In this document: positions 37,670 through 46,290 of the stretch, one piece after another
Layout: each line of letters begins with the position of its first letter
How positions within the stretch are numbered: the stretch's first letter is position 1
Source: Mesorhizobium sp. J8
GTDB taxonomy: Bacteria > Pseudomonadota > Alphaproteobacteria > Rhizobiales > Rhizobiaceae
Direction: 5' to 3'
DNA: 64,000 nt
Assembly: GCF_016591715.1 (NCBI RefSeq)
Contig: NZ_AP024109.1
Location: forward strand, 6,322,001 to 6,386,000
Program-made: the position numbers and the translations under genes
The notes under the pieces: generated by a model
Database searches by the model: none
What the model was told of the DNA's origin: nothing
What the model saw: only the letters and a program-made list of their open reading frames with translations

Positions 37670-38863
37670 TTAGCCCTTTTGCGGATCGATCGCCACCGCC
37701 GAGATCGGCACGATCTCGATGCCGCGCTTCTTCGCTTCGGCAATCCAGGACGTCACCGTGTCAACGGTGATGTCGAAGGCCGAGCCGATGCCGACCGCCG
37801 AGCCCTTGGCCCGCGCCGTGGCTTCGAGACTGTCCAGCTTCTTGAGGATTTCGCCGCGATCCTGCACCGAATCGATCGCCATATCGCCGGCGACGAAAGG
37901 CACGCCGTCCTTCAAGGCAAGCTCCGGCGCAACGCTGCGCGCGGAAGACCCGTCGTCGATATAGGCAAGCCCCCGCTTGCCGAGCTCGGTCATGAACGGC
38001 TCCATCGCGTTCGCGTCGGCAGAAAAGCGCGCGCCCATATAGTTCATGACCGCGGTATAGTTCGTGGTCCTGGACAGTGCCCAGCGCAGGCTCTTCAGGT
38101 TCTCGCCCGGGCTGGCCGACACCGTCAGCGTGTTGCGGCCGGGATTGACGTTGGGATAGTCGAACGGCTCGAGCGGCACTTGCATGACGATCTCATGTCC
38201 GCTCTGCCTTGCCGCCTGCATCCAGCGGCCGATGCTGTTGCCTTGCGGCGCGAAAGCCAGCGTCACTTCGGCCGGCAATTTGGCGATCGCCGCTTGTGTG
38301 CCGGTCTGCGACACTGCGAGCCCGCCGATGACGATCGCAACGCGCGCCCCGCGCGCGCCCGACCACGGCCGCGCATAGACGTCGAAGGGCCGCCTGCCGT
38401 CGGCGGAGCGGATCGGCAGCGGACCGGTGTCGCTGGCCTCGATCAGCGCCCTGTCCGGAATATGGGCGACCTTGAGGTTCTGGCCGAGCGCCGATGGATC
38501 GCGGATGACGATGGCCGCTTTCGGCGGGCTGTCGCCCTCCTCGGTCTGGACGTGGATGATCTGCGGCCAGCCGCTCTTCATCGGCGTGCCGGCCTGTGGC
38601 GTCGCCGCGGCGACGGGGGCCGGCGCGGGTGTGGCGGGAGCAGGCGCGGCGGGAGCGGCGATGACCTTCGGCGTCGAAACCGCCACTTCTTCCGGCTTGC
38701 GGAACGGCTTTTCACGCAGCGCGATCGCGCCGGAGACGCCGATCACCGCAAGCACGGCGACCGCAGCGGCAAGCGTGCCGCCGCCGATGCCGCGCCGCAC
38801 GGGCCGCTTTGGCGGGAGCGACTGTCCAAGCGGGCGTTCGATATCTTTGCCGATGTCTGCCAA
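37670..38863 (-). CDS. Divergent polysaccharide deacetylase family protein (YibQ-like)
   Basis: 397 residues from a TTG at 38863 (GGGAA site upstream); this start gives the sensible opening ADIGKDIERPLGQSLPP. One membrane helix (about 24-44) is followed by a long Ala/Pro-rich linker (60-95). A periplasmic domain follows that starts RVAIVIGGLAVSQTGTQAAIAKLPAEVTLAFAPQG and ends KKRGIEIVPISAVAID, the divergent polysaccharide deacetylase (DUF610) family. It sits between ctpA and rppH, as in other alphaproteobacteria, and probably acts in the envelope. No confirmed substrate. Confidence 0.87.
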   Translation of the reverse strand: MADIGKDIERPLGQSLPPKRPVRRGIGGGTLAAAVAVLAVIGVSGAIALREKPFRKPEEVAVSTPKVIAAPAAPAPATPAPAPVAAATPQAGTPMKSGWPQIIHVQTEEGDSPPKAAIVIRDPSALGQNLKVAHIPDRALIEASDTGPLPIRSADGRRPFDVYARPWSGARGARVAIVIGGLAVSQTGTQAAIAKLPAEVTLAFAPQGNSIGRWMQAARQSGHEIVMQVPLEPFDYPNVNPGRNTLTVSASPGENLKSLRWALSRTTNYTAVMNYMGARFSADANAMEPFMTELGKRGLAYIDDGSSARSVAPELALKDGVPFVAGDMAIDSVQDRGEILKKLDSLEATARAKGSAVGIGSAFDITVDTVTSWIAEAKKRGIEIVPISAVAIDPQKG

Positions 38864-38954
38864 GTCAAATTCCCAGCACGCCGCCTCGTGAATGTCACGT
38901 TGAACGTGAAATCCTGCGCAATCTTCGGCGCTATACTCCAGACGCGTGGCGCCC

Positions 38955-39055
38955 AGATCAGGATGACGTTTCGTTGAACCGCGATCCTGATCTAAATTCT
39001 TGTTGGAGCATGATCTTTTCCGAAAACCGGTTCCCACTTTTCGGGATCATGCTCT
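38955..39055. repeat. Composite intergenic repeat (two palindromes)
   Basis: Part one: AGATCAGGAT (38955-38964) and ATCCTGATCT (38984-38993), perfect 10-bp arms. Part two: GAGCATGATC (39007-39016) and GATCATGCTC (39046-39055), with inner CCGAAAA/TTTTCGG. Composite elements of this form are, from memory, very frequent in Mesorhizobium genomes. The surrounding 411-bp gap (38864-39274) holds only repeats and the upstream region of the YibQ-like gene. Confidence 0.75.
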
Positions 39056-39142
39056 TAGCCTCGGTCCCCGAATCAAACTGCCGGAACCTCGCGGTCCCGG
39101 CAGCATTGCATTGCTTCGCTCGATCGGCCAGAGCCTGACCTA

Positions 39143-39251
39143 AAGCATGTCTCCCGAAAGTGGCCCCGGTTTCGGGACAAAGACATGCTTAAAATCAAAA
39201 TTCAAAGCATGTCGCCCGAAAGTGCGCCGCGGTTTCGGGACAACGACATGC
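39143..39251. repeat. Two tandem copies of the GCATGTC palindromic repeat
   Basis: Copy one: AAGCATGTC (39143-39151) to GACATGCTT (39182-39190). Copy two: GCATGTCG (39207-39214) to CGACATGC (39244-39251). Both have an inner CCGAAA/TTTCGG stem. They are in the same orientation, 16 bp apart, just after the ctpA stop on the minus strand. Confidence 0.75.
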
Positions 39252-39274
39252 ACATATTCAAAGACCGAGCCGCG

Positions 39275-40606
39275 TTACTGGTTCAGCACGGCCTTGTCCG
39301 GGTTCGGCGGGAAGGACGGATCGGTCTTCTCGCCGCGCAGCAGCTGCTCGGCATAGATCAGCTGCAGGTCGTCCTTGGGTTCCGGCGGCACATAGGCGGC
39401 CGAGCCGGAACCGTTGGCGTTCTCGTCGGCGCCCTTGATGTGGCCCTTGAGGTCGGATTCGCCGCGGGTCAGGTCGCGGCCCTGCAGGTCCGGCGGCAGC
39501 GGCTGGTCGACCTTGATGTCGGGCGTGATGCCCTTGCCCTGGATCGACTTGCCCGACGGCGTGTAATAGAGCGCCGTGGTGAGCCTAAGCGCGCCGTTCT
39601 CGCCGAGCGGGATGATGGTCTGCACCGAGCCCTTGCCGAAGGACTGCGTGCCGACAACGGTGGCGCGGCGCAGGTCCTGCAGCGCGCCGGCGACGATTTC
39701 GGAAGCGCTCGCCGAACCGCCATTGACCAGCACGATCAGCGGCTTGCCGTTGATGTCGTCGTTCTGCTTCGGCTTGGCGTCGAAGCGGGTCACGTCCTTC
39801 GGGTCGCGGCCGCGCGTCGAGACGATCTCGCCGCGCTTGAGGAAGGCGTCCGACACGCTCACCGCCTGGTCGAGCAGGCCGCCCGGATTGAGGCGCAGAT
39901 CGAGCACATAACCCTTCAGCTTGTCGTTCGGCACCTGCTTCTTGATGTTCTCGATGGCGTTCTCGAGATCGTCATAGGTCTTTTCGGTGAAGGAGGTGAT
40001 CTTCATGTAGCCGATGTCATTCTCGACCCGGTACTTCACCGCCTTGACCTTGATGATGTCGCGCACCACCGTCAGCTCGATCGGCTTGTCGGCGCCCTGG
40101 CGCAGGATGGTGAGCTTGATCGGCGTGTTGACCGGGCCTCGCATCTTCTCGACCGCGTCGTTGAGGGTGAGGCCGCGGACCTCCTCGCCGTCGATCTTGG
40201 CGATGTAGTCGCCGGCAAGCACGCCCGCCTTGGCGGCCGGGGTGTCGTCGATCGGCGTGATCACCTTGACGAGGTCGTTCTCCATGGTGACCTCGATGCC
40301 GAGGCCGCCGAACTCGCCCTTGGTCTGCACGCGCATGTCCTGCGCCTGTTCGGCGTTCATGTAGGAGGAGTGCGGGTCGAGAGAGGACAGCATGCCGTTG
40401 ATGGCGTTCTCGACGAGCGACTTGTCGTCCGGCGGCGTCACATAGTTCGCGCGCACCCGCTCGAAGATATCGCCGAAGATCGCCAGTTGCTTGTAGGTTT
40501 CCGAGCCCGCAGCGTTCGCCGCCGAACCCGGTGCGCCGTAGACCAGGCTCATTGCCGATGCGCCCATCAGCGCGCCGGCAAACAGAAGCGACAGTTTCCG
40601 CATCAT
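39275..40606 (-). CDS. ctpA: S41 family C-terminal processing protease
   Basis: A 443-residue periplasmic protease. N-terminal signal or anchor (MRKLSLLFAGALMGASAMSL), a PDZ domain (about 95-182) and a peptidase S41 core. The catalytic Ser300 lies in VNGGSASASEIVAGA and Lys325 in GTQSFGKGSVQT, the normal 25-residue spacing; LDLRLNPGGLLDQAVSVSDAF is also conserved. It follows envC by 1 bp, so is co-transcribed; CtpA proteases in other bacteria trim cell-wall hydrolases and envelope proteins, which fits this context. Confidence 0.94.
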   Translation of the reverse strand: MMRKLSLLFAGALMGASAMSLVYGAPGSAANAAGSETYKQLAIFGDIFERVRANYVTPPDDKSLVENAINGMLSSLDPHSSYMNAEQAQDMRVQTKGEFGGLGIEVTMENDLVKVITPIDDTPAAKAGVLAGDYIAKIDGEEVRGLTLNDAVEKMRGPVNTPIKLTILRQGADKPIELTVVRDIIKVKAVKYRVENDIGYMKITSFTEKTYDDLENAIENIKKQVPNDKLKGYVLDLRLNPGGLLDQAVSVSDAFLKRGEIVSTRGRDPKDVTRFDAKPKQNDDINGKPLIVLVNGGSASASEIVAGALQDLRRATVVGTQSFGKGSVQTIIPLGENGALRLTTALYYTPSGKSIQGKGITPDIKVDQPLPPDLQGRDLTRGESDLKGHIKGADENANGSGSAAYVPPEPKDDLQLIYAEQLLRGEKTDPSFPPNPDKAVLNQ

Positions 40607-40607
40607 T

Positions 40608-41942
40608 TCACGTCCTTCCAGAGAATCGGTCCGCCCACCATGGGGCCGGATCGACGGGTTTTCCATCCTTGCGGAACTCGACATAGAGTTCCGGCGTCGC
40701 ATTTCCATTCCGCGAGGCCGAGGTGCTTGCCACCCGGGCCTCTCCCATCGCGCCGATCGGCTCTCCCGCGAGCACCGATTGTCCGGTCGCGACGCTGATT
40801 CTGCTCATCCCCGCCAGGACGACATGATACCCGTCGCCCGCATTGAGGATCAAGAGTTGACCATAAGAGCGAAACGGCCCCGCATAAAGCACGTTTCCAT
40901 CCGCCGGCGCGGTGACGATGGCTCCCGATTGTGTCGCAACCATGTCGCCCTGCATCGCCGCGCCATTGCCGTCGTCGGTACCGAAACGCCGTTTTATCTT
41001 GCCGATGACCGGCAGCGCGATCTGGCCTTGCAAGGCCGAGAACGGCGCCGATCCCGTCAGGCGGTTGGCCTCCGGCACCGGCAGCGCGGCGAGTTCGGTG
41101 GTCGAGGCCGTCGTGTCGGCGTCGGTCGATTTGCGCTCGCCCGCCTTGACCTGGTCCTGGGCCTTGCGCGCCTTGTCGGCTTCGAGCGAGGCGATCAGGT
41201 CCTTGAGGCTGCTCGCCTTCGCCGCCAATTCCTGCGAATGCTGCTGCTCGGCCACGATCGCTGCCTGGGTATCGGCCTGCAGCTTCTTCTTGGCCTCGAG
41301 CAGCATGGTGAGCCGCTTCTTCTCCGCCGTCTGGTCGGTGACGGCGGTGGTGAGCCTTGACCGTTCGGCCTCGATCGAGGCCGTCACACGCGTCTGCTCC
41401 TTGAGATCGGCCATCAGCCGGTCGGTCTGCTGGCGCAGTTCCGGCACGACAGCGCCAAGCAGGATGGCGCTGCGCACCGACGACAGCGCGTCCTCGGGCT
41501 TGACCAGGATCGCCGGCGGCGGGTTGAGCCCCATGCGCTGCAGCGCTCCCAGCACTTCGGCCAGCACGTCGCGCCGCGCCATGAGCGAGGCGCGCAGCTT
41601 CTTTTCCTCGGCTTTCAGCCCCTCGAGCTTGGCGCCGATGTCCTCGATGTCCTGGCCGAGCTTCTGCTCGGTCATCGCCGACTGGATGAGCGCCGCGGTG
41701 ATGGAGGCATAGTCCTTGCGCACCGAAGCGATATCGGCGGCAAGCTTTGCCAGCCGCTCCGACGAAAGCGTGATTTCCTTGGAGACCTGCTCGTATTCGG
41801 CCCGGCTCTGATCCGGGTCGGGCGCCGTGTCGAGCGTGTTCTCGGTCGCCCGGACCGGCCCGAGCGCGAGCGCAGCGGCGACAAGGGTCAAGCCGCAGCG
41901 GCTGCGCCAGGCGCGCATGATCGGGTACCAGCCTTCAGACAT
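40608..41942 (-). CDS. envC: EnvC-like murein hydrolase activator (M23/LytM domain)
   Basis: 444 residues: signal peptide (to about 32), long coiled coil (about 45-280), then a LytM/M23 domain (about 320-435). The LytM metal-site residues are mostly gone: where HxGxD is expected the sequence is MQGDMVATQSG, and the last HxH site reads GYHVVLAGM. This matches the non-catalytic EnvC type that activates amidases at the division site. It is the gene before ctpA in the conserved cluster. Confidence 0.88.
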   Translation of the reverse strand: MSEGWYPIMRAWRSRCGLTLVAAALALGPVRATENTLDTAPDPDQSRAEYEQVSKEITLSSERLAKLAADIASVRKDYASITAALIQSAMTEQKLGQDIEDIGAKLEGLKAEEKKLRASLMARRDVLAEVLGALQRMGLNPPPAILVKPEDALSSVRSAILLGAVVPELRQQTDRLMADLKEQTRVTASIEAERSRLTTAVTDQTAEKKRLTMLLEAKKKLQADTQAAIVAEQQHSQELAAKASSLKDLIASLEADKARKAQDQVKAGERKSTDADTTASTTELAALPVPEANRLTGSAPFSALQGQIALPVIGKIKRRFGTDDGNGAAMQGDMVATQSGAIVTAPADGNVLYAGPFRSYGQLLILNAGDGYHVVLAGMSRISVATGQSVLAGEPIGAMGEARVASTSASRNGNATPELYVEFRKDGKPVDPAPWWADRFSGRT

Positions 41943-42007
41943 CAGGCCTCTAACCTATCCGCCGCTTCGTTAACGAACCATCAACCATGTTGGAAGCGCC
42001 GCTCAGG

Positions 42008-42066
42008 GCAATTCCCGGACAAGCGTGTAACGGTTTTCCGTCTTCCGTCTGGAATTGCGTAAAAAC
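42008..42066. repeat. GCAATTCC palindromic repeat
   Basis: GCAATTCC (42008-42015) and GGAATTGC (42051-42058) with the shared GCGTGTAACGGTTTTCCGTC core and trailing GTAAAAAC. It fills the gap between envC and rlmH. No gene seen there. Confidence 0.7.
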
Positions 42067-42145
42067 AGAATACCGTTTGCTGCGCGATTGAGGCGGAAAT
42101 CCTAGCGTGGGCCGGTAATCCCCAGCTTCTTGGCCGACCGGCTAT

Positions 42146-42628
42146 TCATGAACGATGATAGGGATGACCCGCCAAGATGGTGGCAACCCGGTAGAGCTGC
42201 TCGCCCAGCATCACGCGCACCAGTTGGTGCGGCCAGGTCAACGCGCCGAAGGACAGCACCAGATCGGCCTGGTCGCGGAGGGATTTGTCATGGCCGTCGG
42301 CGCCGCCGATGGCCACCACCAGCGCCTTGCGGCCGCCGTCGCGCAGCTGGCCGATGCGGGCGGCCAGATCCTCCGAGGAGAGCGACTTGCCGCGTTCGTC
42401 GAGCAGGATGAGAACGGTTCCGGCCAGCAACTGGGCCTGCAGCTTCTGGGCTTCCTCGCGGCGGCGCTCGTCGGCGCTCTGTCCGCGGCTTTCGGGGATC
42501 TCGACGATGCCGGCAAATTCCAGCCCGACCGCGGGCCCGCTCTTGGCGAAGCGCTCGAAATAGCGGTCGGCGAGCTCTCTCTCGGGGCCGGTCTTCATCC
42601 GGCCCACGGCATGAACGGTGATCTTCAT
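42146..42628 (-). CDS. rlmH: 23S rRNA (pseudouridine(1915)-N(3))-methyltransferase
   Basis: A 160-residue SPOUT methyltransferase. It starts MKITVHAVGRMKTGPERELADRYFERFAK and carries the SAM-binding knot with LLDERGKSLSSEDLA, VVAIGGADGHD and LSFGALTWPHQLVRVMLGEQLYRVATILAGHPYHR, all hallmark RlmH sequences. It methylates the universally conserved pseudouridine in helix 69. Downstream of rsfS on the same strand, as in most bacteria. Confidence 0.96.
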   Translation of the reverse strand: MKITVHAVGRMKTGPERELADRYFERFAKSGPAVGLEFAGIVEIPESRGQSADERRREEAQKLQAQLLAGTVLILLDERGKSLSSEDLAARIGQLRDGGRKALVVAIGGADGHDKSLRDQADLVLSFGALTWPHQLVRVMLGEQLYRVATILAGHPYHRS

Positions 42629-42690
42629 CCTCGCCCCGGCGAGCTTGCTTCAGCGCATACCGTGACGGTTCACGGCAGGCGGATCAAGGC

Positions 42691-43068
42691 TCAGTGCAAG
42701 GTCTCTTCCTCGAGGTCCGGCGCCTGCCACATCTTTTCGAGATTGTAGAATTCGCGGACTTCGGGGCGGAAGACATGGACGATGATGTCGCCGGAATCGA
42801 TCAGGACCCAGTCGGCGCTGGCCAACCCCTCGACGCGCGCGGCGCCGAGGCCGGCATCCTTCAGCGCCTTGAGGAGATGATCGGCGACAGCCGAGACATG
42901 ACGGTGCGATCGGCCCGAGGCGATGACCATATAGTCGCCGAGGCTCGATTTTCCCTGGATGTCGATTGAGACGATGTTTTCGGCCTTGGAGTCTTCCAGA
43001 CTGGCAAGGACTGTGTCGATGGCGAGGGTCGCGGCGGCGTTGCCGCTGATCCCGGCCGGCGAAGGCAT
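42691..43068 (-). CDS. rsfS: Ribosome silencing factor
   Basis: 125 residues from the ATG at 43068 (AAGAAGG site upstream); a longer start at 43140 is possible but lacks a ribosome-binding site. The RsfS core is complete: ASLEDSKAENIVSIDIQGKSSLGDYMVIASGRSHRHVSAVADHLLKALK, ADWVLIDSGDIIVHVFRPEVREFYNLEKMW. RsfS binds L14 to block subunit joining in starvation. It is followed by rlmH. Confidence 0.95.
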   Translation of the reverse strand: MPSPAGISGNAAATLAIDTVLASLEDSKAENIVSIDIQGKSSLGDYMVIASGRSHRHVSAVADHLLKALKDAGLGAARVEGLASADWVLIDSGDIIVHVFRPEVREFYNLEKMWQAPDLEEETLH

Positions 43069-43313
43069 GATGTCAGCCTTCTTCCGCAGTGCTGTTCTCA
43101 GTGTGTTTCCTTTCCCAACAAGAACAACCAAATCACCCATGCAATCAGGTGACACCACTTAGATAGGCAGAGTTCCATTGCAGTTTCAAGACGACCGACC
43201 GTTTTGCCTGAGCTGCGCCCGGGGTCCGGACCGCAGCTTTAGGAGGGTCTAAAAAGCAGGAACTGATCCCGGACGCATGGGTTATCGGCGCACCGACCAA
43301 CGGGATCCCCGCC

Positions 43314-44165
43314 ATGCCCACCGACCCGCAAAGCGCCCTCATCACCATCCAGGCCGGGCTCGCACAGCTCAGCACCCTGATCGTTTCCTATTCCTTCTCG
43401 GCCATCGGCGCCATCATCCTTATGGTCGTCGGCTATCTCTTCGCCGGCCTTGCCGAACGCTCGATCCGTGTCGGGCTCGGTCATATCCATGGCTTCGACG
43501 CGACCTTGCGGCATTTCTTCTCCAAGATCGTGCGTTACGCCATCCTGATCCTGGTTGCCATCATGGTGCTCGGCCAGTTCGGGGTGCAGACGGCCTCCAT
43601 CATCGCCGCAATAGGCGCCATCGGTCTCGCCATCGGACTGGCATTGCAGGGCACGCTGCAGAACATCGCTGCCGGCATCATGCTGCTCGCGCTGAGGCCG
43701 TTCCGGATCGGCGAATATGTCGAGGTCGGCGCGATTGCCGGCACGATCGAGGAGATCGGCCTCTTCGCCACCAAGCTGCGTTCCGCGGACGGCGTCTATG
43801 TGCTGGCGCCCAATTCGACGCTGTGGAACCAGCCGGTGCGCAATTTCACCCGCAACGGCGTGCGCCGCGCCGACATCACCTTAAGCATCGGTTCCTGGAA
43901 CGATATCGACCGCGCGCAAAAGACGCTGCTTGCCATCGCCGGGGCTGAGAAGCGCATCCGCCGCGAACCGGCGCCGATCGCCTTCGTGGCCAGTCTCGGC
44001 GACGCGACCGTTTCGCTCACCTTGCGCTACTGGACTTCGGCCGCCGATTACTTTTCGACCCAGATCGACATGACCAAGCGCGCCAAGCAGGCTTTCGACA
44101 GCGAAGGTATCTCGATTCCGCTGCCGCCGCCGGAAGTGCCGGCGCCGGAAGCGCGCAAGCAATAG
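43314..44165 (+). CDS. MscS-type mechanosensitive channel
   Basis: A 283-residue channel. Three membrane helices end in the pore-lining segment IGAIGLAIGLALQGTLQNIAAGIMLLALRPFRIGEYVEVG, the MscS signature, followed by the beta domain (GTIEEIGLFATKL) and a cytoplasmic alpha/beta domain. It is small-conductance MscS length. It is on the plus strand inside a minus-strand housekeeping block, between rsfS and an MFS gene, so is an insertion relative to the usual order. Confidence 0.92.
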   Translation: MPTDPQSALITIQAGLAQLSTLIVSYSFSAIGAIILMVVGYLFAGLAERSIRVGLGHIHGFDATLRHFFSKIVRYAILILVAIMVLGQFGVQTASIIAAIGAIGLAIGLALQGTLQNIAAGIMLLALRPFRIGEYVEVGAIAGTIEEIGLFATKLRSADGVYVLAPNSTLWNQPVRNFTRNGVRRADITLSIGSWNDIDRAQKTLLAIAGAEKRIRREPAPIAFVASLGDATVSLTLRYWTSAADYFSTQIDMTKRAKQAFDSEGISIPLPPPEVPAPEARKQ

Positions 44166-44166
44166 A

Positions 44167-44218
44167 GCAATTCCAGGAAAAGTGTGAGCGGTTTTCCATT
44201 CCGGAGTTGCGTAAAAAC
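44167..44218. repeat. GCAATTCC palindromic repeat
   Basis: GCAATTCC (44167-44174) with core AGGAAAAGTGTGAGCGGTTTTCC and GGAGTTGC (44203-44210), trailing GTAAAAAC. It starts immediately after the MscS stop codon, between convergent genes. Same family as 1817, 42008 and 61184. Confidence 0.7.
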
Positions 44219-44236
44219 GAAGAGAGGCTTCCCCGA

Positions 44237-45523
44237 TCAGTGCTTGGTCGCCGTCTCGTCCGGCGCGAAGGCAAGCTCCACCGGCAAGGGCGTCTGCGCC
44301 GACATCGGCGCGAAGCTGCCGCTTGGCGGAGCCGGCGTCGGCCGGCCAGCCGTCACGCGCCACAGCACGAACAGGCAGAAGGCCGATGCAATCACGATGC
44401 CGACATAGATGAAGGTTGCGGTGCCGAAGACGGCGGAAAGCGCCGTGACGAGGCCCGGCACGATGAAGCCCGCGAGCGACCAGGCAAACAGCATCGAACT
44501 CGACAGCGCCAGAAGCTCGTCCTTGGCGGCGCGATCGGCGGCATGCGCGCTGGAGAGCGCGTAGATCGATTCCGACGCCCCGTCCCAGATCAGATAGATC
44601 ACCACAAGCGCCATCAGCGCACCGCCGTCGAAGACGATGGCAAGCACGCTGGCGACGGTCGCGAGCGCCGCGGCCCCAGCAAGCACGTAGCGCCGGTCGG
44701 TGCGGTCCGAAATCCAGCCGAGCGGGATCTGCAGGATCAGCGTCCCGACCGGCATCGCCGACAGCAAGAGCGCCACGTCGGCCTGGCTGTAGCCCTTGGC
44801 CGTGGCGTGGATCGGCGCGAAGCCGGAAACGATCATCGAGAGGCCGCCAACGGCGAGCATGCCGGCGACGCCGACCGGCGATATGCGCCAGGCACGGCGC
44901 AGCGCCACCGAGGCCGCCTGCGGCGCGGGCGGCTGGGCAAGCCGCGTCATGCCGACCGGCAGGATGGAAAGCGCGGTGAAGGTGATGCCGATCAGCGCCG
45001 CCGCGGCCGTGTGGATGTCGACCGCCGCGAGCGTCGCATACCCCACGCCGAGCCCGGCGATATAGGCGACGTAGAACACCGCCATCACCCGGCCGCGGAT
45101 CGAATTCGGCAAGGCGTCGTTGAGCCAGCTCTGCGCGACAATGAACAGCCCGCAGATGGCAAAGCCGTAAAGCGCCCGCGCGGCGATCCATAAAAGCGGG
45201 ATCGGGCCGGCGCCGATCGCGGCGTTGGAAAGCGCGATCAGCGCCGAAAGCACCATGAAGGCGCGGGCGTGGCCGACGCGCCGAACCAAGGGCCCGGTCA
45301 GGATGCAGCCGGCGAGCCCCCCGGCCGAAAGCCCGGTGACGATCAGCCCGGCCCAGGTCGGGTCGAAGCCGTCGGCGCCGAGACGCACGGGGATATAGGC
45401 GAACATCAGCCCGTTGCCGATCGCGATCAGCGCCATCGACACGATGACGCTGGCAATGGCGATCAGCGGCGCCGGTTGTTCGGCCCGGACGGCGTCGGTC
45501 GTGGTGGGGTTCTGCTTCAGCAT
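44237..45523 (-). CDS. MFS transporter (YcaD-like)
   Basis: A 428-residue, 12-segment major facilitator protein. The first half has GLIVTGLSAGGLAGCILTGPLVRRVGHARAF and the second half has LQIPLGWISDRTDRRYVL, both copies of the MFS loop motif; SWLNDALPNSIRGRVMAVFYVAYIAGLGVG is typical of the YcaD-like set. The N- and C-termini are cytoplasmic and unstructured. Substrate unknown. Inserted, with MscS, between nadD and rsfS. Confidence 0.88.
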   Translation of the reverse strand: MLKQNPTTTDAVRAEQPAPLIAIASVIVSMALIAIGNGLMFAYIPVRLGADGFDPTWAGLIVTGLSAGGLAGCILTGPLVRRVGHARAFMVLSALIALSNAAIGAGPIPLLWIAARALYGFAICGLFIVAQSWLNDALPNSIRGRVMAVFYVAYIAGLGVGYATLAAVDIHTAAAALIGITFTALSILPVGMTRLAQPPAPQAASVALRRAWRISPVGVAGMLAVGGLSMIVSGFAPIHATAKGYSQADVALLLSAMPVGTLILQIPLGWISDRTDRRYVLAGAAALATVASVLAIVFDGGALMALVVIYLIWDGASESIYALSSAHAADRAAKDELLALSSSMLFAWSLAGFIVPGLVTALSAVFGTATFIYVGIVIASAFCLFVLWRVTAGRPTPAPPSGSFAPMSAQTPLPVELAFAPDETATKH

Positions 45524-45587
45524 GCCTGCGCAGCATCGCTGACCGGAGGGCGAAAAGCCGCCGTAAAAGCGACATGGCTGGGTTTTC

Positions 45588-45610
45588 CCTTCTCCCCCTG
45601 TGGGAGAAGG
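45588..45610. repeat. CTTCTCCC/GGGAGAAG hairpin downstream of nadD
   Basis: CCTTCTCCC (45588-45596) and GGGAGAAGG (45602-45610), 5-nt loop. It lies between the nadD stop and the MFS start on the minus strand; related to the repeats at 22430 and 50798, and could serve as a terminator for nadD (AAAACCC follows, so a weak one). Confidence 0.6.
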
Positions 45611-45618
45611 AAAAGGTG

Positions 45619-46251
45619 CTACCCCTTCGCTGCCTTGCGGATCGCGGTGGAGGAGAGCGACGAGCGCGGCCCGTGGATGAAGGTCCAGGCCGGCGCCTGC
45701 ATGCGGGCGAGCAGCGGTGCGTCGCCCTCGTCGATGCGGGCATAGTCGAAGGTCTTGGCGACGACCGACGACAGGAAGGAGAGCGTCGCGCCCGGGCGAT
45801 CGATGACCGCGATCGGGAAGGTCAGCACGATCTCGCGCCAGCGCTGCCAGCGGTGGAAGTCGCGCAAGCTATCCGCGCCCATGATCCAGACGAAGTCGAC
45901 GCCCGGATTGCGCGCCTTGACCAGCGCCAGCGTGTCGGCGGTGTAGCGCACATGCTGCGCCGCCTCGAAAGCGGTGACCTTGATCCTGGGATTCCTGGCG
46001 ATCTTTTCGGACAGCTCGATGCGCTCGGCAAGCGGCGCCAGCTCGCGCGCGCTTTTCAGCGGGTTGCCGGGCGTCACCATCCACCACAGCTGGTCGAGTG
46101 CGAGCCTTCTCAGCGCGATCTCGGCAACCAGCGCATGGCCGGCATGCGGTGGGTTGAACGAACCGCCGAACAGCCCGACGGTCAGCCCCTTGGCGGCGTG
46201 CGGCATGCGAAAGTAGCGGGCCGGGACAGGCTGCTCGGCTTGCGAAAGCAT
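45619..46251 (-). CDS. nadD: Nicotinate-nucleotide adenylyltransferase
   Basis: A 210-residue enzyme of NAD synthesis (nicotinate mononucleotide plus ATP to deamido-NAD). Nucleotidyltransferase motif GLFGGSFNPPHAGH and the C-terminal RSSLSSTAIRKA are present; FVWIMGADSLRDFHRWQRW is typical. The start is at 46251, with an internal ATG at 46206 also possible. It lies 39 bp after proA in the conserved order. Confidence 0.95.
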   Translation of the reverse strand: MLSQAEQPVPARYFRMPHAAKGLTVGLFGGSFNPPHAGHALVAEIALRRLALDQLWWMVTPGNPLKSARELAPLAERIELSEKIARNPRIKVTAFEAAQHVRYTADTLALVKARNPGVDFVWIMGADSLRDFHRWQRWREIVLTFPIAVIDRPGATLSFLSSVVAKTFDYARIDEGDAPLLARMQAPAWTFIHGPRSSLSSTAIRKAAKG

Positions 46252-46290
46252 CCGCCTTGGCCTCCCCTCAGGCCTGCCGGGCGAAAAGCG

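Noticed and set aside
39185..40798. A 537-codon plus-strand frame
   Set aside because: Antisense to ctpA; the sense strand encodes all the S41 motifs.
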